A stretch of 64,000 bases of DNA, taken from NCBI GenBank assembly GCA_903909435.1, contig CAIVVT010000003.1, positions 1 through 64,000 of the forward strand, read 5' to 3'. Each line of letters opens with the position of its first letter. Position 1 is the stretch's first letter. Origin of the DNA: an uncultured Acidobacteriia bacterium. Its GTDB lineage: Bacteria; Acidobacteriota; Terriglobia; Bryobacterales; Bryobacteraceae. The notes below the pieces were generated by a model that ran no database searches, was not told where the DNA came from, and saw only the letters and a list, made by a program, of their open reading frames with translations. This document shows positions 34,224-44,300 of this stretch, piece after piece. Position numbers and translations under genes: made by a program.

Positions 34224-35801
34224 TCACAGGCGGATGACGACATCCGGATGTGACTTGTGGTGCAGCCGTAGGATACCGCCTTGCTTGAGGGATTCCCATG
34301 TCCACCCTTCGTCGCTCAAAGGTCGTTGACGGAGAGCCAATCCTCCAGCCGTAATTGAGCGGGGCTTCGATTTCAACCTCAGGACCTCGGCCGCACTTCC
34401 ATCAAACGTGGAGTAGCGAATTTCGTTGGGCAGGTACTCGACTTTACGCACCACCGATGTCGAGCGCAGAAGATGATTCTGGCCCGGCGGAGTGAGGCGC
34501 GGACAAGCTCCCATGGCCCGCAGATAGTGCCGCACATAATCGCCATACCCGTCCGTCCACCAAAGTTCGTATGTGTTGAAGTTGGGATAGCGGTTCTTGC
34601 CATCGAAATCGACCATGTAGGTGGCCCAGCTTAGCTGGCGGATGGATTCTTCAACACGTGCCGGCTCGCCACTCTCTTCCGCATAACGCAACTCGACAGA
34701 CGCGTGGCGGGAGGTGTGGCTATTGCCCTGGACGTTGTAGACAGTCTGCTCACCGATGACGGTCAAGCCATACTGCTCCCAGTGCCGGATCGTGAACTTG
34801 CCGATCGCCCAGTCCTGCATCGCGCGCACGTCACGCTTCCAGTCCGGATCCCAGGAGGGGTGCTCGAGCATATACCAGGCGAGGGAGCCTTCGTTGATCT
34901 CGGTGTCCGACCAGCCGGGAATGTCCTCGAAGAACGGTCCCCACCGGTTGGTCTGCAGCGGGTATCGTTTGAGCCACGCGCTCAACAGGTCTAACGCTCT
35001 TTGGTAGGCGGCGGTCTCGCCCGACTTGAGTGCAATCAACGCTTCAAATAGCCGCAGTGCTCCGGTCCAGTTGGTGGTGTAGTGGGATTTCACCTCGCCG
35101 GTGACCGCGTTTACCTTGAACGGCAAGGGGGAGTTTTCCGCGTCCCCCGGAGTGGTCCGAGCAGCGAGCGTCAGTGCGATGCTCTCAGCGGCTTCGAGGT
35201 ACTTCTTATCTGCGGTGATCTTGTATAAGTCAACCAGCTCCGCAGCAAACGACGCTGCCTTGTCTGGTTGGGTGATATCCTTGCCGGAGGTCAGGTCGCC
35301 GTCGTACACGGCATTTCGCGTGAGGTTACAGGGATAGGGAAGGTTGGGCCAGGCTGACGACCGGGAAGACAGACTGTGGGCCAGGTAGTAATCCGCCTGG
35401 TAGATCATGTTGTCCACTACTTCGCGGTCGCCCGAGTAAGCGTAGTACAACTTCCACGAAGACAGAAGCATCGCAAACTGGTCGCCACCCACTCCCTGAT
35501 CTTCCAGGGTTCTAAAGACCAGGTACTTCTTGACGTTCAGCCCGCCGTAAGGCTTGCCGCCCGGAGCGAGTTCGTAGAACGCCGGCATGTATTTCCAGTA
35601 GTTCCACACCAACCCCAGAACGTGTTCGTAGGCCGTGCCTGGATCGTCGGAATACCACGGCAGTAATTTGCCGTCGCGATCCGTCCGGATGTCATGAAAA
35701 ATGAGTTTGCGTTGTTTACCGACCTCCGCCGACTGCGCCCGGGCCAATGGGCAAAGGCAGGCGGCGGCTAGCAATACGGCGATCCCACCGAGTACTCGCA
35801 T
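34224..35801 (-). CDS. Secreted six-hairpin-type protein, unassigned glycosidase-like family (paralogue 1)
   Basis: The product has 525 residues with a signal peptide (about 4-22, ALARAQ). No assigned family recognised. Regular helical pairs and Trp/Tyr/Asp/Glu-rich loops (GKLLPWYSDD, YYAYSGDREV, FFEDIPGWSD, WWTDGYGDYVRHY) suggest an (alpha/alpha)6 barrel like six-hairpin glycosidases and epimerases. The tail has a conserved block LRSTSVVRKVEY and YSTFDGSAAEVLRL followed by a small beta region. Three related genes lie at 45.7-47.8, 48.8 and 50.4 kb; this is the most divergent. ATG at 35801 has GAGGTG upstream. It is last of a leftward four-gene unit with the GHMP kinase. Carbohydrate activity is inferred. 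Confidence 0.65.
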   Translation of the reverse strand: MRVLGGIAVLLAAACLCPLARAQSAEVGKQRKLIFHDIRTDRDGKLLPWYSDDPGTAYEHVLGLVWNYWKYMPAFYELAPGGKPYGGLNVKKYLVFRTLEDQGVGGDQFAMLLSSWKLYYAYSGDREVVDNMIYQADYYLAHSLSSRSSAWPNLPYPCNLTRNAVYDGDLTSGKDITQPDKAASFAAELVDLYKITADKKYLEAAESIALTLAARTTPGDAENSPLPFKVNAVTGEVKSHYTTNWTGALRLFEALIALKSGETAAYQRALDLLSAWLKRYPLQTNRWGPFFEDIPGWSDTEINEGSLAWYMLEHPSWDPDWKRDVRAMQDWAIGKFTIRHWEQYGLTVIGEQTVYNVQGNSHTSRHASVELRYAEESGEPARVEESIRQLSWATYMVDFDGKNRYPNFNTYELWWTDGYGDYVRHYLRAMGACPRLTPPGQNHLLRSTSVVRKVEYLPNEIRYSTFDGSAAEVLRLKSKPRSITAGGLALRQRPLSDEGWTWESLKQGGILRLHHKSHPDVVIRL

Positions 35802-35839
35802 CCAGCACCTCGCAAAGACTGAGCGGTAATCCGGCGCCT

Positions 35840-37240
35840 TCAGGCGCCAACCACTCGGGTCCCAAAGCGGTCCGCTCCGGCGGAACTGCCTTCGAAAACA
35901 TACGGCTCGAAGCCCCGCGCAGCAGCGTACTGTCGCACGACGTCGAAGAACGATTCGGCAGCTGTTTTGAGCCCCAGAACAACCACCGTGCCGCCGGCCC
36001 CTCCGCCCGACACCTTTGCCCCGTAGAGTCCATTCCTCGAACCCGCCTCGCGCACCAATTCTAGGATCTGGTCGATCGCTGGACAACCCAGGCCGCACTC
36101 GGTGTAAGCCCAGTTGGACTGGTACATCAGTTCGCCCATGATCCTAAACGCCTCGTCCGACCCGACTCCAGCCGAGCCGCCCGCCAGCGCGACGAAAGTC
36201 CTGATCCGAAGATTCTCCTCGATGGCGTAGCGGGTGCAGGCCCTGACCCGATAGCGAACGCCATCGTGCAGCGTGCTAAAGGGATCCACGTGCTCACGGG
36301 CGAGTGCGAGATACTCGCTGGAGGTCATGAACTCGGGGAGTTCGGCTTCGTATCTTGAACGGAACAGCGAGGCGTCAATGTCGGAGAAATAGCCATTCCA
36401 GCGCGGGTCGGCGAAACGCGGGATCTTGCCGCTGGCATCGAACCGTACCGGGAGCCCCTCCAGGTCGCAGATCAACTTGTAACCCATGAAGGAGGCAGCG
36501 CGAGAGGCTTCATACTCGACGCCCGATACCATGTGACTGACGCCCGAATCAATGCCCCAAACTGTCACCTGATCGGGCAAGCGAACCAGGGGATACGGGA
36601 GGCAGGGCTGGCACAACAGTGGCAGCACGTGCCCCTCGTCGCCGAGCACGGCCGCGGCTTGGTCCATGATGCCGCACCCGGATTCCGCGATCACGTTCTC
36701 CACCCACTGGCACGCCTCAGCCAGTTCAATGCCGGCGAGCGGGATGCCGTAAGCCGCTACCGCAGCCTTCATGACGGCCACTTCGACGGCAGCCGAAGAG
36801 CTTACGCCTTTGTTGAGCGGCACATTCGACTCAATGTAGATCGTCGCCCCGCGCTCCAGTTTCTCCGGATAACGGCAGAGCAGGAGGTGGAACAGACCCG
36901 CGACGTAGCTTGTCCAGCGGATGTCTGGCGATTCGTTCACCATACGCCGCGTCTCCGCCTCGCCGGTTAACGAGGAGAGCGAGAACTGGACCGTGGAACG
37001 CCACCCGCTCGCCGCCATCTGCGGATTGTTCAACACGAGCAATCCATCGTCGCGGAGTTGTGCGGCGGCCCAGGTGGCTTCCCTGATGGTGGCTTGAAAA
37101 ACCAGCCCACCGGTGAAGTCCACGTTTCCGCCCATTACGTCCATGCGTCCCGGTGAGCGGGCGATGAAGACCGGTCTCGGACGGTCGAAACAGCCGCCGG
37201 GCCGCCGCAACTCTTCCACGGTGGCTTGGAATTCGTTCAT
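35840..37240 (-). CDS. GHMP-family sugar kinase (galactokinase/L-arabinokinase-like)
   Basis: A cytosolic ATP-dependent kinase of 466 residues. RSPGRMDVMGGNVDFTGGLV matches the galactokinase sugar-binding signature, in the variant DVMGG form typical of plant-type L-arabinokinases. ESNVPLNKGVSSSAAVEVAV is the GHMP phosphate-binding loop (P-x3-G-x-S-S-A), and GAKVSGGGAGGTVVVL the third motif. It would phosphorylate C1 of galactose, arabinose or a related sugar. Its ATG overlaps the aminotransferase stop by four bases (ATGA), so they are translationally coupled; the frame is open upstream only inside that gene. Confidence 0.82.
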   Translation of the reverse strand: MNEFQATVEELRRPGGCFDRPRPVFIARSPGRMDVMGGNVDFTGGLVFQATIREATWAAAQLRDDGLLVLNNPQMAASGWRSTVQFSLSSLTGEAETRRMVNESPDIRWTSYVAGLFHLLLCRYPEKLERGATIYIESNVPLNKGVSSSAAVEVAVMKAAVAAYGIPLAGIELAEACQWVENVIAESGCGIMDQAAAVLGDEGHVLPLLCQPCLPYPLVRLPDQVTVWGIDSGVSHMVSGVEYEASRAASFMGYKLICDLEGLPVRFDASGKIPRFADPRWNGYFSDIDASLFRSRYEAELPEFMTSSEYLALAREHVDPFSTLHDGVRYRVRACTRYAIEENLRIRTFVALAGGSAGVGSDEAFRIMGELMYQSNWAYTECGLGCPAIDQILELVREAGSRNGLYGAKVSGGGAGGTVVVLGLKTAAESFFDVVRQYAAARGFEPYVFEGSSAGADRFGTRVVGA

Positions 37241-38430
37241 TTCGCCAATTCCCGAATTGATTTGGTCACGTACTCGATGGCCTCTTCCGTCAACCGCGGG
37301 TGGATCGGGATGCTGACGTACTCCTGGAACAACCGCTCGGCGACCGGACACTCGCCCTCGCCGTGACCCTGGTTGCGATACACGGTGGTCAGATGAATCG
37401 GCATGTAGTGGGACCACACCTTAATGCGCTTTTCTGTGTAGATCTTCCACATGAACTCCTCCTTGCTCATCCCGAATTCCGGTTTGACAAGGACGCCGTA
37501 CACGTGGAAAGCGTGCTTCACATCCGGTGAGACGTAGGGCAACACAAGGCCCGGAATTCCTGCGAGGCGTTGGTTGTAGGCAGACGCGATTTCAGCTCGC
37601 CGTGCGTTGAGCGCGTCGAGGCGGCGCAATTGCACGATCCCAACGGCGGCCTGCATGTCCGTCATGCGGTAGTTGAACCCTACTCCGTCGAAATCGAGGT
37701 ACCAGTAGCGCATGCCCATAGGCGTCACCGATTCGTCGATGGGCAAGTACTTGCCTTTGGGGTCGTAGGTCCGGCAGCAGAGGGACCGAAAAGAGAGCAT
37801 CTTCTCGTAGAGCCCGCGGTCGCTGGTGGTGTTCATGCCGCCTTCGCCGAGGGTGACCATGTTCTTCTGCTGATGGAAGCTGAAACAGCCGATGTCGCCG
37901 AGCGTCCCGCTCTTGCGGCCCTTCCATTCAGCGCCTGCTGCGTGAGCGCAGTCCTCGATCACGCGAATGCCGCGGGGGCGGGCGATCTCGTTCAGAGCAT
38001 CCATATCGCAGCACTGTCCATACAGGTGCACAGGGAGAATGACTTTCGTTCGCGGAGTGATCTTCGTGGCGACCGAGACTGGATCGAGGTTGAGCGTGCG
38101 CTCGTCTACGTCCGCGAAGACGAGTCTCGCGCCGAGGGCCGCTGCGGCATTGGCGGTGGAAATCCAACTGATCGGCGTGGTGATGACTTCGTCCCCGGGA
38201 CCGACGCCCGCCGCGATCAAGGCCAGATGCAGGCCCGCCGTCGCAGAGGTCACGGCGAGGCCGTGGTCGGCCCCGCAGTAGGCGGCGAAGCCTTCCTCGA
38301 ACGCCTTCACCTTGGGGCCGGTGGACGGTGCGTTAGCCTTCATCACCTCCAGCACGGCGGCGATTTCCTCTTCGCCGTAAATCGTTCCGTGATTGAATTC
38401 AAGCTCGTGTATCGCTTTGGGCAGCTGCAT
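37237..38430 (-). CDS. DegT/DnrJ/EryC1-family PLP-dependent sugar aminotransferase
   Basis: A fold-type I PLP enzyme of 397 residues. PLP lysine is Lys189 in GCFSFHQQKNMVTLGEGG, the cofactor ring Asp is in VIEDCAHAAGA, and SATAGLHLAL anchors the phosphate. The family transaminates nucleotide-linked keto-sugars, and a few members dehydrate or aminate free cyclitols. YWYLDFDGVGFNYRMTDMQA is typical of the acceptor-site loop. AAGGTG precedes the ATG at 38430, which lies inside the end of the upstream reductase gene (32-base overlap), and the stop overlaps the kinase start. It probably makes or breaks an amino sugar in this cluster. Confidence 0.88.
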   Translation of the reverse strand: MQLPKAIHELEFNHGTIYGEEEIAAVLEVMKANAPSTGPKVKAFEEGFAAYCGADHGLAVTSATAGLHLALIAAGVGPGDEVITTPISWISTANAAAALGARLVFADVDERTLNLDPVSVATKITPRTKVILPVHLYGQCCDMDALNEIARPRGIRVIEDCAHAAGAEWKGRKSGTLGDIGCFSFHQQKNMVTLGEGGMNTTSDRGLYEKMLSFRSLCCRTYDPKGKYLPIDESVTPMGMRYWYLDFDGVGFNYRMTDMQAAVGIVQLRRLDALNARRAEIASAYNQRLAGIPGLVLPYVSPDVKHAFHVYGVLVKPEFGMSKEEFMWKIYTEKRIKVWSHYMPIHLTTVYRNQGHGEGECPVAERLFQEYVSIPIHPRLTEEAIEYVTKSIRELAK

Positions 38431-39307
38431 GAAGACACCTTTCTAAAACCATGTCGCAAGTCGGCATTTCAATGCCAGTTTCCTGGCTCAGCCGGCGGGT
38501 AAGTAGGAAATGGTCGAAGCCGCGGGGAGCCCGGCCGGGCAGCGGTTCGCGTTGCGCCTCGACCAGCATGCGGGCAAATCCCAAGCGGTCGGCGAGTCGG
38601 CAAACCAGCTCGAATCTGGAAATCGAGTCGAGAGCGCCGATGTGGTAGATTCCCCGTGTCTGGTCCAGTTCGATCAGACACAGAATGGCATGGCAGATCG
38701 TGTCGGCGTCAATCGGGTTGCGATACTCGTAGTCGGGCACCCGGACAACTTGTCCCGCACGAAACGAGTCCGCCAGCTTGTTCAGCATGGCATTGGTCCG
38801 GGACGCCGCGGAGAACCCGAGCACCAGGGCCGGACGCAGGATAATGGCATCGGGCAGGATCGCCATCACGCCCACTTCTGCCTGAGCCTTGGTGCGCCCA
38901 TAAACACTCAGTGGCGTCGGTGGATCCTCTTCCACGTAGCCGTGGCGCGAGCCATCGTAGACGGCAGCTGACGAAGTGTAGACGAAGCGGACTCCGCGGC
39001 GAGCGCATTCATCCGCGACGCGCACCGCTCCATCCACGTTCACTGCCCGGGCCAATTCGGGCTGACGCTCGCACTGGTCGATGTCGGCGATGGCAGCTAG
39101 CATCACGATGGCATTCGGGCGGACGGCGTCGAATCCATTCACAACGCTAGCCTGATCGGTGACGTCCATTTTGATTTCGTCAGGCTTTGCGGGCTCCGCA
39201 AGATCCGCCCGAAAGACATCGTAGCCGTCGTAGGCGATCGCCGCCAGACGCTGGCCGATGAACCCGCTCGCGCCTACGATCAGGAGCCGCCTGTTGTGAT
39301 CCACCAT
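38399..39307 (-). CDS. NAD(P)-dependent sugar epimerase/reductase (extended SDR, RmlD-like)
   Basis: The product has 302 residues. Nucleotide loop is LLIVGASGFIGQRLA; TSSAAVYDG gives the catalytic Ser; and VYGRTKAQAE gives the Tyr-x3-Lys pair. YRNPIDADTICHAI and YHIGALDSISRFEL are like dTDP-4-dehydrorhamnose reductase members. It would reduce or epimerise an activated sugar before the aminotransferase step. First gene of a leftward unit: reductase, aminotransferase, kinase, glycosidase-like protein. It is divergent from the DeoR regulator gene across a 278-base gap, which suggests that regulator controls it. Confidence 0.82.
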   Translation of the reverse strand: MVDHNRRLLIVGASGFIGQRLAAIAYDGYDVFRADLAEPAKPDEIKMDVTDQASVVNGFDAVRPNAIVMLAAIADIDQCERQPELARAVNVDGAVRVADECARRGVRFVYTSSAAVYDGSRHGYVEEDPPTPLSVYGRTKAQAEVGVMAILPDAIILRPALVLGFSAASRTNAMLNKLADSFRAGQVVRVPDYEYRNPIDADTICHAILCLIELDQTRGIYHIGALDSISRFELVCRLADRLGFARMLVEAQREPLPGRAPRGFDHFLLTRRLSQETGIEMPTCDMVLERCLHAAAQSDTRA

Positions 39308-39550
39308 GGTCAGTTCGACCTGTCACGGTCAATGGGAGCTGCGATCCGGGAGGCAACGGCGGAATCGGCTCCACTCCTGCTGTCAACGTTCGTCATTCTG
39401 CTTGTCTTCACGGTGCTTCCAATGGTGTTAGGTTTTAACAATTGCTCCACTTGAAGTCAGATTCTCTCACGCGTCCCAGTGGCTGTCAACGACGGCCTCA
39501 ATGCCTGCCGTAACTCGGATATATCTGCATGCGGTCTCCGTACAGGGTGA

Positions 39551-39579
39551 TTGTCCGGCACCGGGTTGTGTGGCAGAAT
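39551..39579 (+). promoter_or_regulatory. Candidate sigma-70 promoter of the DeoR-family gene
   Basis: TTGTCC (39551-39556), 17 bases, CAGAAT (39574-39579); each box matches consensus at 4 of 6. Standard spacing puts +1 at about 39586, the GTG start codon itself, implying a leaderless mRNA. Confidence 0.35.
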
Positions 39580-39583
39580 CGTC

Positions 39584-39600
39584 ATGTGAATTTCTCACAT
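39584..39600. promoter_or_regulatory. Inverted repeat over the DeoR-family start codon
   Basis: ATGTGA-ATTTC-TCACAT is a perfect 6-bp dyad spanning the predicted GTG start and +1. It is a good candidate autoregulatory operator for the encoded repressor. Some DeoR-family repressors bind dyads near their own promoter, but the sequence is not a published consensus I can name. Confidence 0.4.
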
Positions 39601-40350
39601 ACGGAGCGCTCAGATCGCTCCGACGCGATCATGGCGACGCTCCTCAAGAAGGTCCACGCGACCTTCTCCGAGTTGGCCGCGGAGTTCGGAGTCTCTGAGA
39701 TGACGATCCGCCGCGATATCGAGGAATTGGCCGGAGACGGCCAAGTAATCCGCGTTCCGGGTGGGGTGAGAATCGCGCGAGGATTTCTCGCGGAAAAATC
39801 GTTTCTCGAACGCGATAAGCGGATGGCGCGGGAGAAAGAGAAGATCGGGAGACTGGCGGCATCCCTGGTACGTGACGGCGAATCGGTGGTCCTCGATTCC
39901 GGCACGACCACGCTGTATATCGCACGTCATCTGCGCGACCGCCGTTGCACTGTGTTCACTTTCTCGTTGGCTGCATTGGTGGAACTCGCCGAGAGCAGCA
40001 CCGTGCGGGTGGAAGTAATCGGCGGCGTTTACCGCCCCAGCAGCCACGACTTCGTGAGCCTCGCCGTCGCCGAAGCGCTCGACTGCATCCGTGCCGACAA
40101 GGTGTTCTTCGGAGCGGCTGCGCTTTCGCTCGACGATGGCGTGATGGTGAACGATCCTGAGGCACAACGCGCGCTTCTGGGCTCAGCCCGCGAGCGAATC
40201 CTAGTCGCTGACAGCGGCAAGTTCGACCAGACAGCGCTGTACCGCTTCTGCGGGTTGGATTCCTGCGATCTGGTCATCACCGACGACGGAGCACCCTCCG
40301 GGAAGTTGGAAACGCTACGAGGCGTCACTCGCGTGAGGGTGGCGAAATAG
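39586..40350 (+). CDS. DeoR/GlpR-family transcriptional repressor
   Basis: The product has 254 residues. The winged helix-turn-helix is at about 10-60 ([20 protein letters not shown], the DeoR signature TIRRD). The C-terminal sugar-phosphate sensor domain has [31 protein letters not shown] and [16 protein letters not shown]. Members bind a phosphorylated sugar and derepress catabolic genes. GTG at 39586 gives standard family length, although the frame is open upstream. It is co-transcribed with the IMPase-like gene (10-base gap) and divergent from the reductase/aminotransferase/kinase unit, its likely target. Confidence 0.88.
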   Translation: MNFSHTERSDRSDAIMATLLKKVHATFSELAAEFGVSEMTIRRDIEELAGDGQVIRVPGGVRIARGFLAEKSFLERDKRMAREKEKIGRLAASLVRDGESVVLDSGTTTLYIARHLRDRRCTVFTFSLAALVELAESSTVRVEVIGGVYRPSSHDFVSLAVAEALDCIRADKVFFGAAALSLDDGVMVNDPEAQRALLGSARERILVADSGKFDQTALYRFCGLDSCDLVITDDGAPSGKLETLRGVTRVRVAK

Positions 40351-40360
40351 GGTTCAAACC

Positions 40361-41377
40361 ATGACCGAAATCACACGTTTTCTCGCGCCCTTGCGGTCCA
40401 TTCACGCACGAATTCGCGACACGGTGGTCGATGCGTGCGAGCGTGCATCGGAAGGAGCACTCAGCCAGGTGGTCGCGGACGGTGAGGGCGACACCATTTA
40501 TGCCGTGGACCGTGTAAGCGAGGAGTTGCTGGTAGAACTATTCGAGCGCGAAATTGCTACTCTCGCTCCCATCGTTTTGATCGCGGAAGGACTTCCGGGC
40601 GGACAGATGGTACTCCCTCGGGGTACTGCGCCGGAGTTGGCTGCATTCCGCGTGATTGCGGACCCCGTGGACGGAACGCGCTGCCTGATGTACCAAAAGC
40701 GCAGCGCCTGGATACTGACGGGCATCGCCCCCAACCTTGGTGAGACTACCACGCTCGCCGACATCAGATTGGCTGTCCAGACAGAGATCCCATTGGTCAA
40801 ACAGCACCTTTCAGACACGATGTGGGCGATTTGGGGCGCCGGTGCGGAGGCCGAACGGCATAACCGGATCAGCGGCGAGGACCGTCCACTCGTGCTGCGG
40901 CCTTCCAAGGCGTCAGACCTAGCGCACGGCTTCGCTTCGGTGACTCGTTTCTTCTCGGGCGGGCGCGACATCCTGGCTTCGATTGACGACGAAATCACGC
41001 TCGCCGCCGTCGGGTTGCGCGGGAGAGGCAAAGCCTATTGCTTCGAAGACCAGTACCTCTCCACCGGAGGGCAACTCTACGAACTGATGAGCGGTCACGA
41101 CCGGTTCCAGGCCGATCTAAGGCCACTCCTAGCCGCAACGCTCAGGGCCCGCGGACTCACGCTTGGGCTATGCTGCCACCCCTATGACCTGTGCACGGAG
41201 CTCATCGCGCGCGAACTCGGGGTGCTGGTCACGAATGAATGCGGTGCACCGCTCTCCGCTCCCTTGGACGTCGAGGCGGAGTTGGCTTGGGCCGGATACT
41301 CTAACGAACACATCCGGGCCAACATACAGCCTCTGCTCGCCGCGGCGCTCGAACGCCGTGGCTTGCTCGCACAATGA
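40361..41377 (+). CDS. Inositol-monophosphatase/FBPase-superfamily protein
   Basis: The product has 338 residues. Metal-binding features of this lithium-sensitive phosphatase superfamily are present: [15 protein letters not shown] (first Asp region), VLIAEG (Glu), and [14 protein letters not shown] (the D-P-x-D-G-T motif). The C-terminal motif is less clear: [16 protein letters not shown] replaces the usual W-D-x-x-A-G, so substrate or even activity may differ. It would act on a sugar or inositol phosphate in the cytosol. It is transcribed with the DeoR repressor and faces the TonB receptor gene end-to-end with only 8 bases between. Confidence 0.72.
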   Translation: MTEITRFLAPLRSIHARIRDTVVDACERASEGALSQVVADGEGDTIYAVDRVSEELLVELFEREIATLAPIVLIAEGLPGGQMVLPRGTAPELAAFRVIADPVDGTRCLMYQKRSAWILTGIAPNLGETTTLADIRLAVQTEIPLVKQHLSDTMWAIWGAGAEAERHNRISGEDRPLVLRPSKASDLAHGFASVTRFFSGGRDILASIDDEITLAAVGLRGRGKAYCFEDQYLSTGGQLYELMSGHDRFQADLRPLLAATLRARGLTLGLCCHPYDLCTELIARELGVLVTNECGAPLSAPLDVEAELAWAGYSNEHIRANIQPLLAAALERRGLLAQ

Positions 41378-41385
41378 ATCCGGCG

Positions 41386-44300
41386 TTAGAAGAACAGCCG
41401 CAGGCCGAACTGCATGCGGCGGTTGTCCACCGAAGTAGAGAAGATCTGGCCTTCGTTGGGATCGCCCACCGTATTGTCCGGTGTCGAGAAATTCGGATGG
41501 TTGAAGGTGTTGAATGCGTCCATGCGGAACTGCAGGTTGGCGCGCTCGGTGAGCTTAAAGGTCTTGAAGAGCGACGAATCCAACTGCTGCAGACCGGGGC
41601 CGTGGAGTGGATTGATACCGGCGTTGCCGTAAGTATCGACCGCTAGATTGTCCACGAAGCAACTCGTATCGAACCACATGTTCACATTGGGGCTCAACAC
41701 CGAGCCATTGCATACGCGGTTGGCGCGATTACCCTGGCCGTTATTCAACAGGCTCACACCCGAACTGACGTCAAAGCGCAACCCGCTCCGCACCGTGAGG
41801 AAGGCGGAGTATTGCCAACCGCCCAGCAGTGCGTCGACTGCGCGGTTTGAATTGCCGAGGAACCGGTTGCCATGGCCAAACGGGAGCACGTAGACAAACT
41901 GGGCCGAGAAGGAATGCGCAATGTCCTGCTGAGTGGGGCCATAATATTGCCAGATGTTCTTTGGGTCGATGTTATTCCCGTTGGAGAAGTTTCGACCGTG
42001 CGCATAGCTCGCGCTGATCGTGATGCTCTTTCCGACTTGCGCGACGAAGCGCGCCGTTAGCGCATCGTACCAACTCGCAGTGTTGGAGAACTGTATTGGG
42101 ATGTCGCCCAACTGCGGGTACAGGCTGGCGAGAGGCCTGGCCCGGCTGTAGTCCACGCCCAGCGGCTGCGGAGGCGCCTGATTAATGTTGGTCGTGTGGT
42201 TGTTGTGAAGACCGCGGACGCTGAGATAGCCGATATCCAGTAGCATCCCATGTGCCAACTCGCGCTGCACGTTCAGAGATGTCTGAGCCACCTGCTGGCT
42301 CTTCCAATTCATGTCGGTGCCGCGGATTACGGCATTCTGCGGAATCACGAGTTTGCCCGACGTATCGTATACGGCGCTGGCTAGCGGCAGACCGTCACGC
42401 GACAACAAGAGACTCGGCGTGAGGCTATTTGTCGCGAGCAGCGCCTGCTTGGCGTAGTTCGGATACCCCAGGCCCAGGATCGTCAACGGACCACTCCAGT
42501 AGGCCTGCCAGTAGGAGACACCGAATCCGGCGCGCACGCTGGTCTTGCCGTGATCCGGCGACCAGGCCAGTCCGAGCCGGGGGCCAACGTCACCTTTGTC
42601 CAGGTTTAACGCCGGGCTGCGCATGTCCTTCGTGGCCACAACGAGTAGGTTGGTCTGGTCGTTCCAGTTCGACTGCCGGTTGTAGCGCTCCACGGGCCGC
42701 GTCGTGAGTTCGTAGCGGAAGCCGATGTTCAATGTAAGTGACGGCAGAATCTTGAAATCGTCCTGCGCGTAGAAGGCATTCTGCCAGTAGGATTGGTAAG
42801 GCCAGCCATTGACGAATCGGGCGCGGGCGCTGCTGGTCATCGTGCCGAGGAGAAAACTTGGATAGGCGAAGGGCGGCGCAACGCCGGCATAAGAAGTCAT
42901 CGCCGGGTCGAAGGACAGGGTACCGCGCGGATCGTCTCCGCCGATCGTGTCCGCCGACGTGTCTTCGACATGGTTCAGGTTGAACCCGGCCTTGAAGGTG
43001 TGTTTGCCTTTCACCCAGGTGAAGTTATCGGTAATCGAAATCGTGTTGCTTATAATGAACGCCACCCAGTCCGGCTGGCCGAAGTTCGAAATCGGACTCA
43101 GCGAGTAAGTCTCCCACATGCCCTGAGTGATCGGGTCGCCCAGGTTGCCGTTCGGAATCCCGTAGTAGTTGTTCCAATTCTTGTTCATCGAATTGGAACT
43201 CGTATTCACATGCGTGCGGTCGTATCCAACACGTGCCTCGTTCGCCATGGACGGATTCAGTGTGGAAAGCAGCGTGAGCTGCATATTCTGGTTAACACTG
43301 TGCGAATTCGCCTGCCCGTCCTGGAAGAACTGGTTGATGGATGTCAAATTGGCACTAGTTGAGTTCAACACGGTGTACCTGAAGAACGCCCTTTGCTTGT
43401 CGGAGGCGTTGAAATCCACACGGCCGTCGCCCACCTGGGCATTCTGCGAGTTCCTGTACCCGTAATGCAGATTGTTGGTGAGTCCCGGGAGATTGGCTAC
43501 CCCGAAGACGTTCTCGGAGTTCATCTTGGCGGAAGCCGGGTCGAATCGTCCCACGGGAATGATATTGCCGACGAACGGCGTAGCCGAAGTTACGTTGCCG
43601 TTTGCATCGATCACACGCGAGAACGGATCGTAGAGCTGATTGTAGGTCGCGTCCGTTCCCGATGGCGGCGTTAGGGAATATAGCTCCGAGAAATTGCCCT
43701 GATACATGTTCGCGGTAGGGGCGCTGGCGAATTCGGAGTTGCTGGTATTGAACAGGGTCCCCTGGTAGTCTCCAAAGAAGAACAGCTTGTTTTTCTTGAT
43801 TGGGCCTCCGGCCGCGCCTCCGAACTGATTGCGGCGGAAGGGCGTTGCCTGGGACGCGAAGAAGTTGATCGCATCCGTGGCGTCGTTGCGCAAATACTCA
43901 AACGCAGCTCCGTGATATTCGTTCGTGCCGGACTTGGTCACAACGTTGATCACCGTGCTGCCAGAGAACCCGTATTCGGCATCGTACTTACCGGCATAGA
44001 CCTGGACTTCCTGCACCCCTTCGATGGGTGGAACTACGCCCACATAGGCGTTTTGCGGTTCGCGGTTAAATATGCCTTCGATGTAGACTCCATTCGCGTT
44101 GGCGTCAACCCCACCCACGGACGCTAATTGGGGGCGTGTAAGGCCGACGGCCGAACCGTTTTCACCTCCGTTGGAGCCATAATTGCCGCTACCCCCACCG
44201 TTGTTCGCTCCGGGAAGCAAATTCATCTGATATAAGGGGTTGCGATCGATGTTGGGCAGCTGATCAAGCGCCTTGTAGCCGAAAGTCTGAGTCAATTCGG

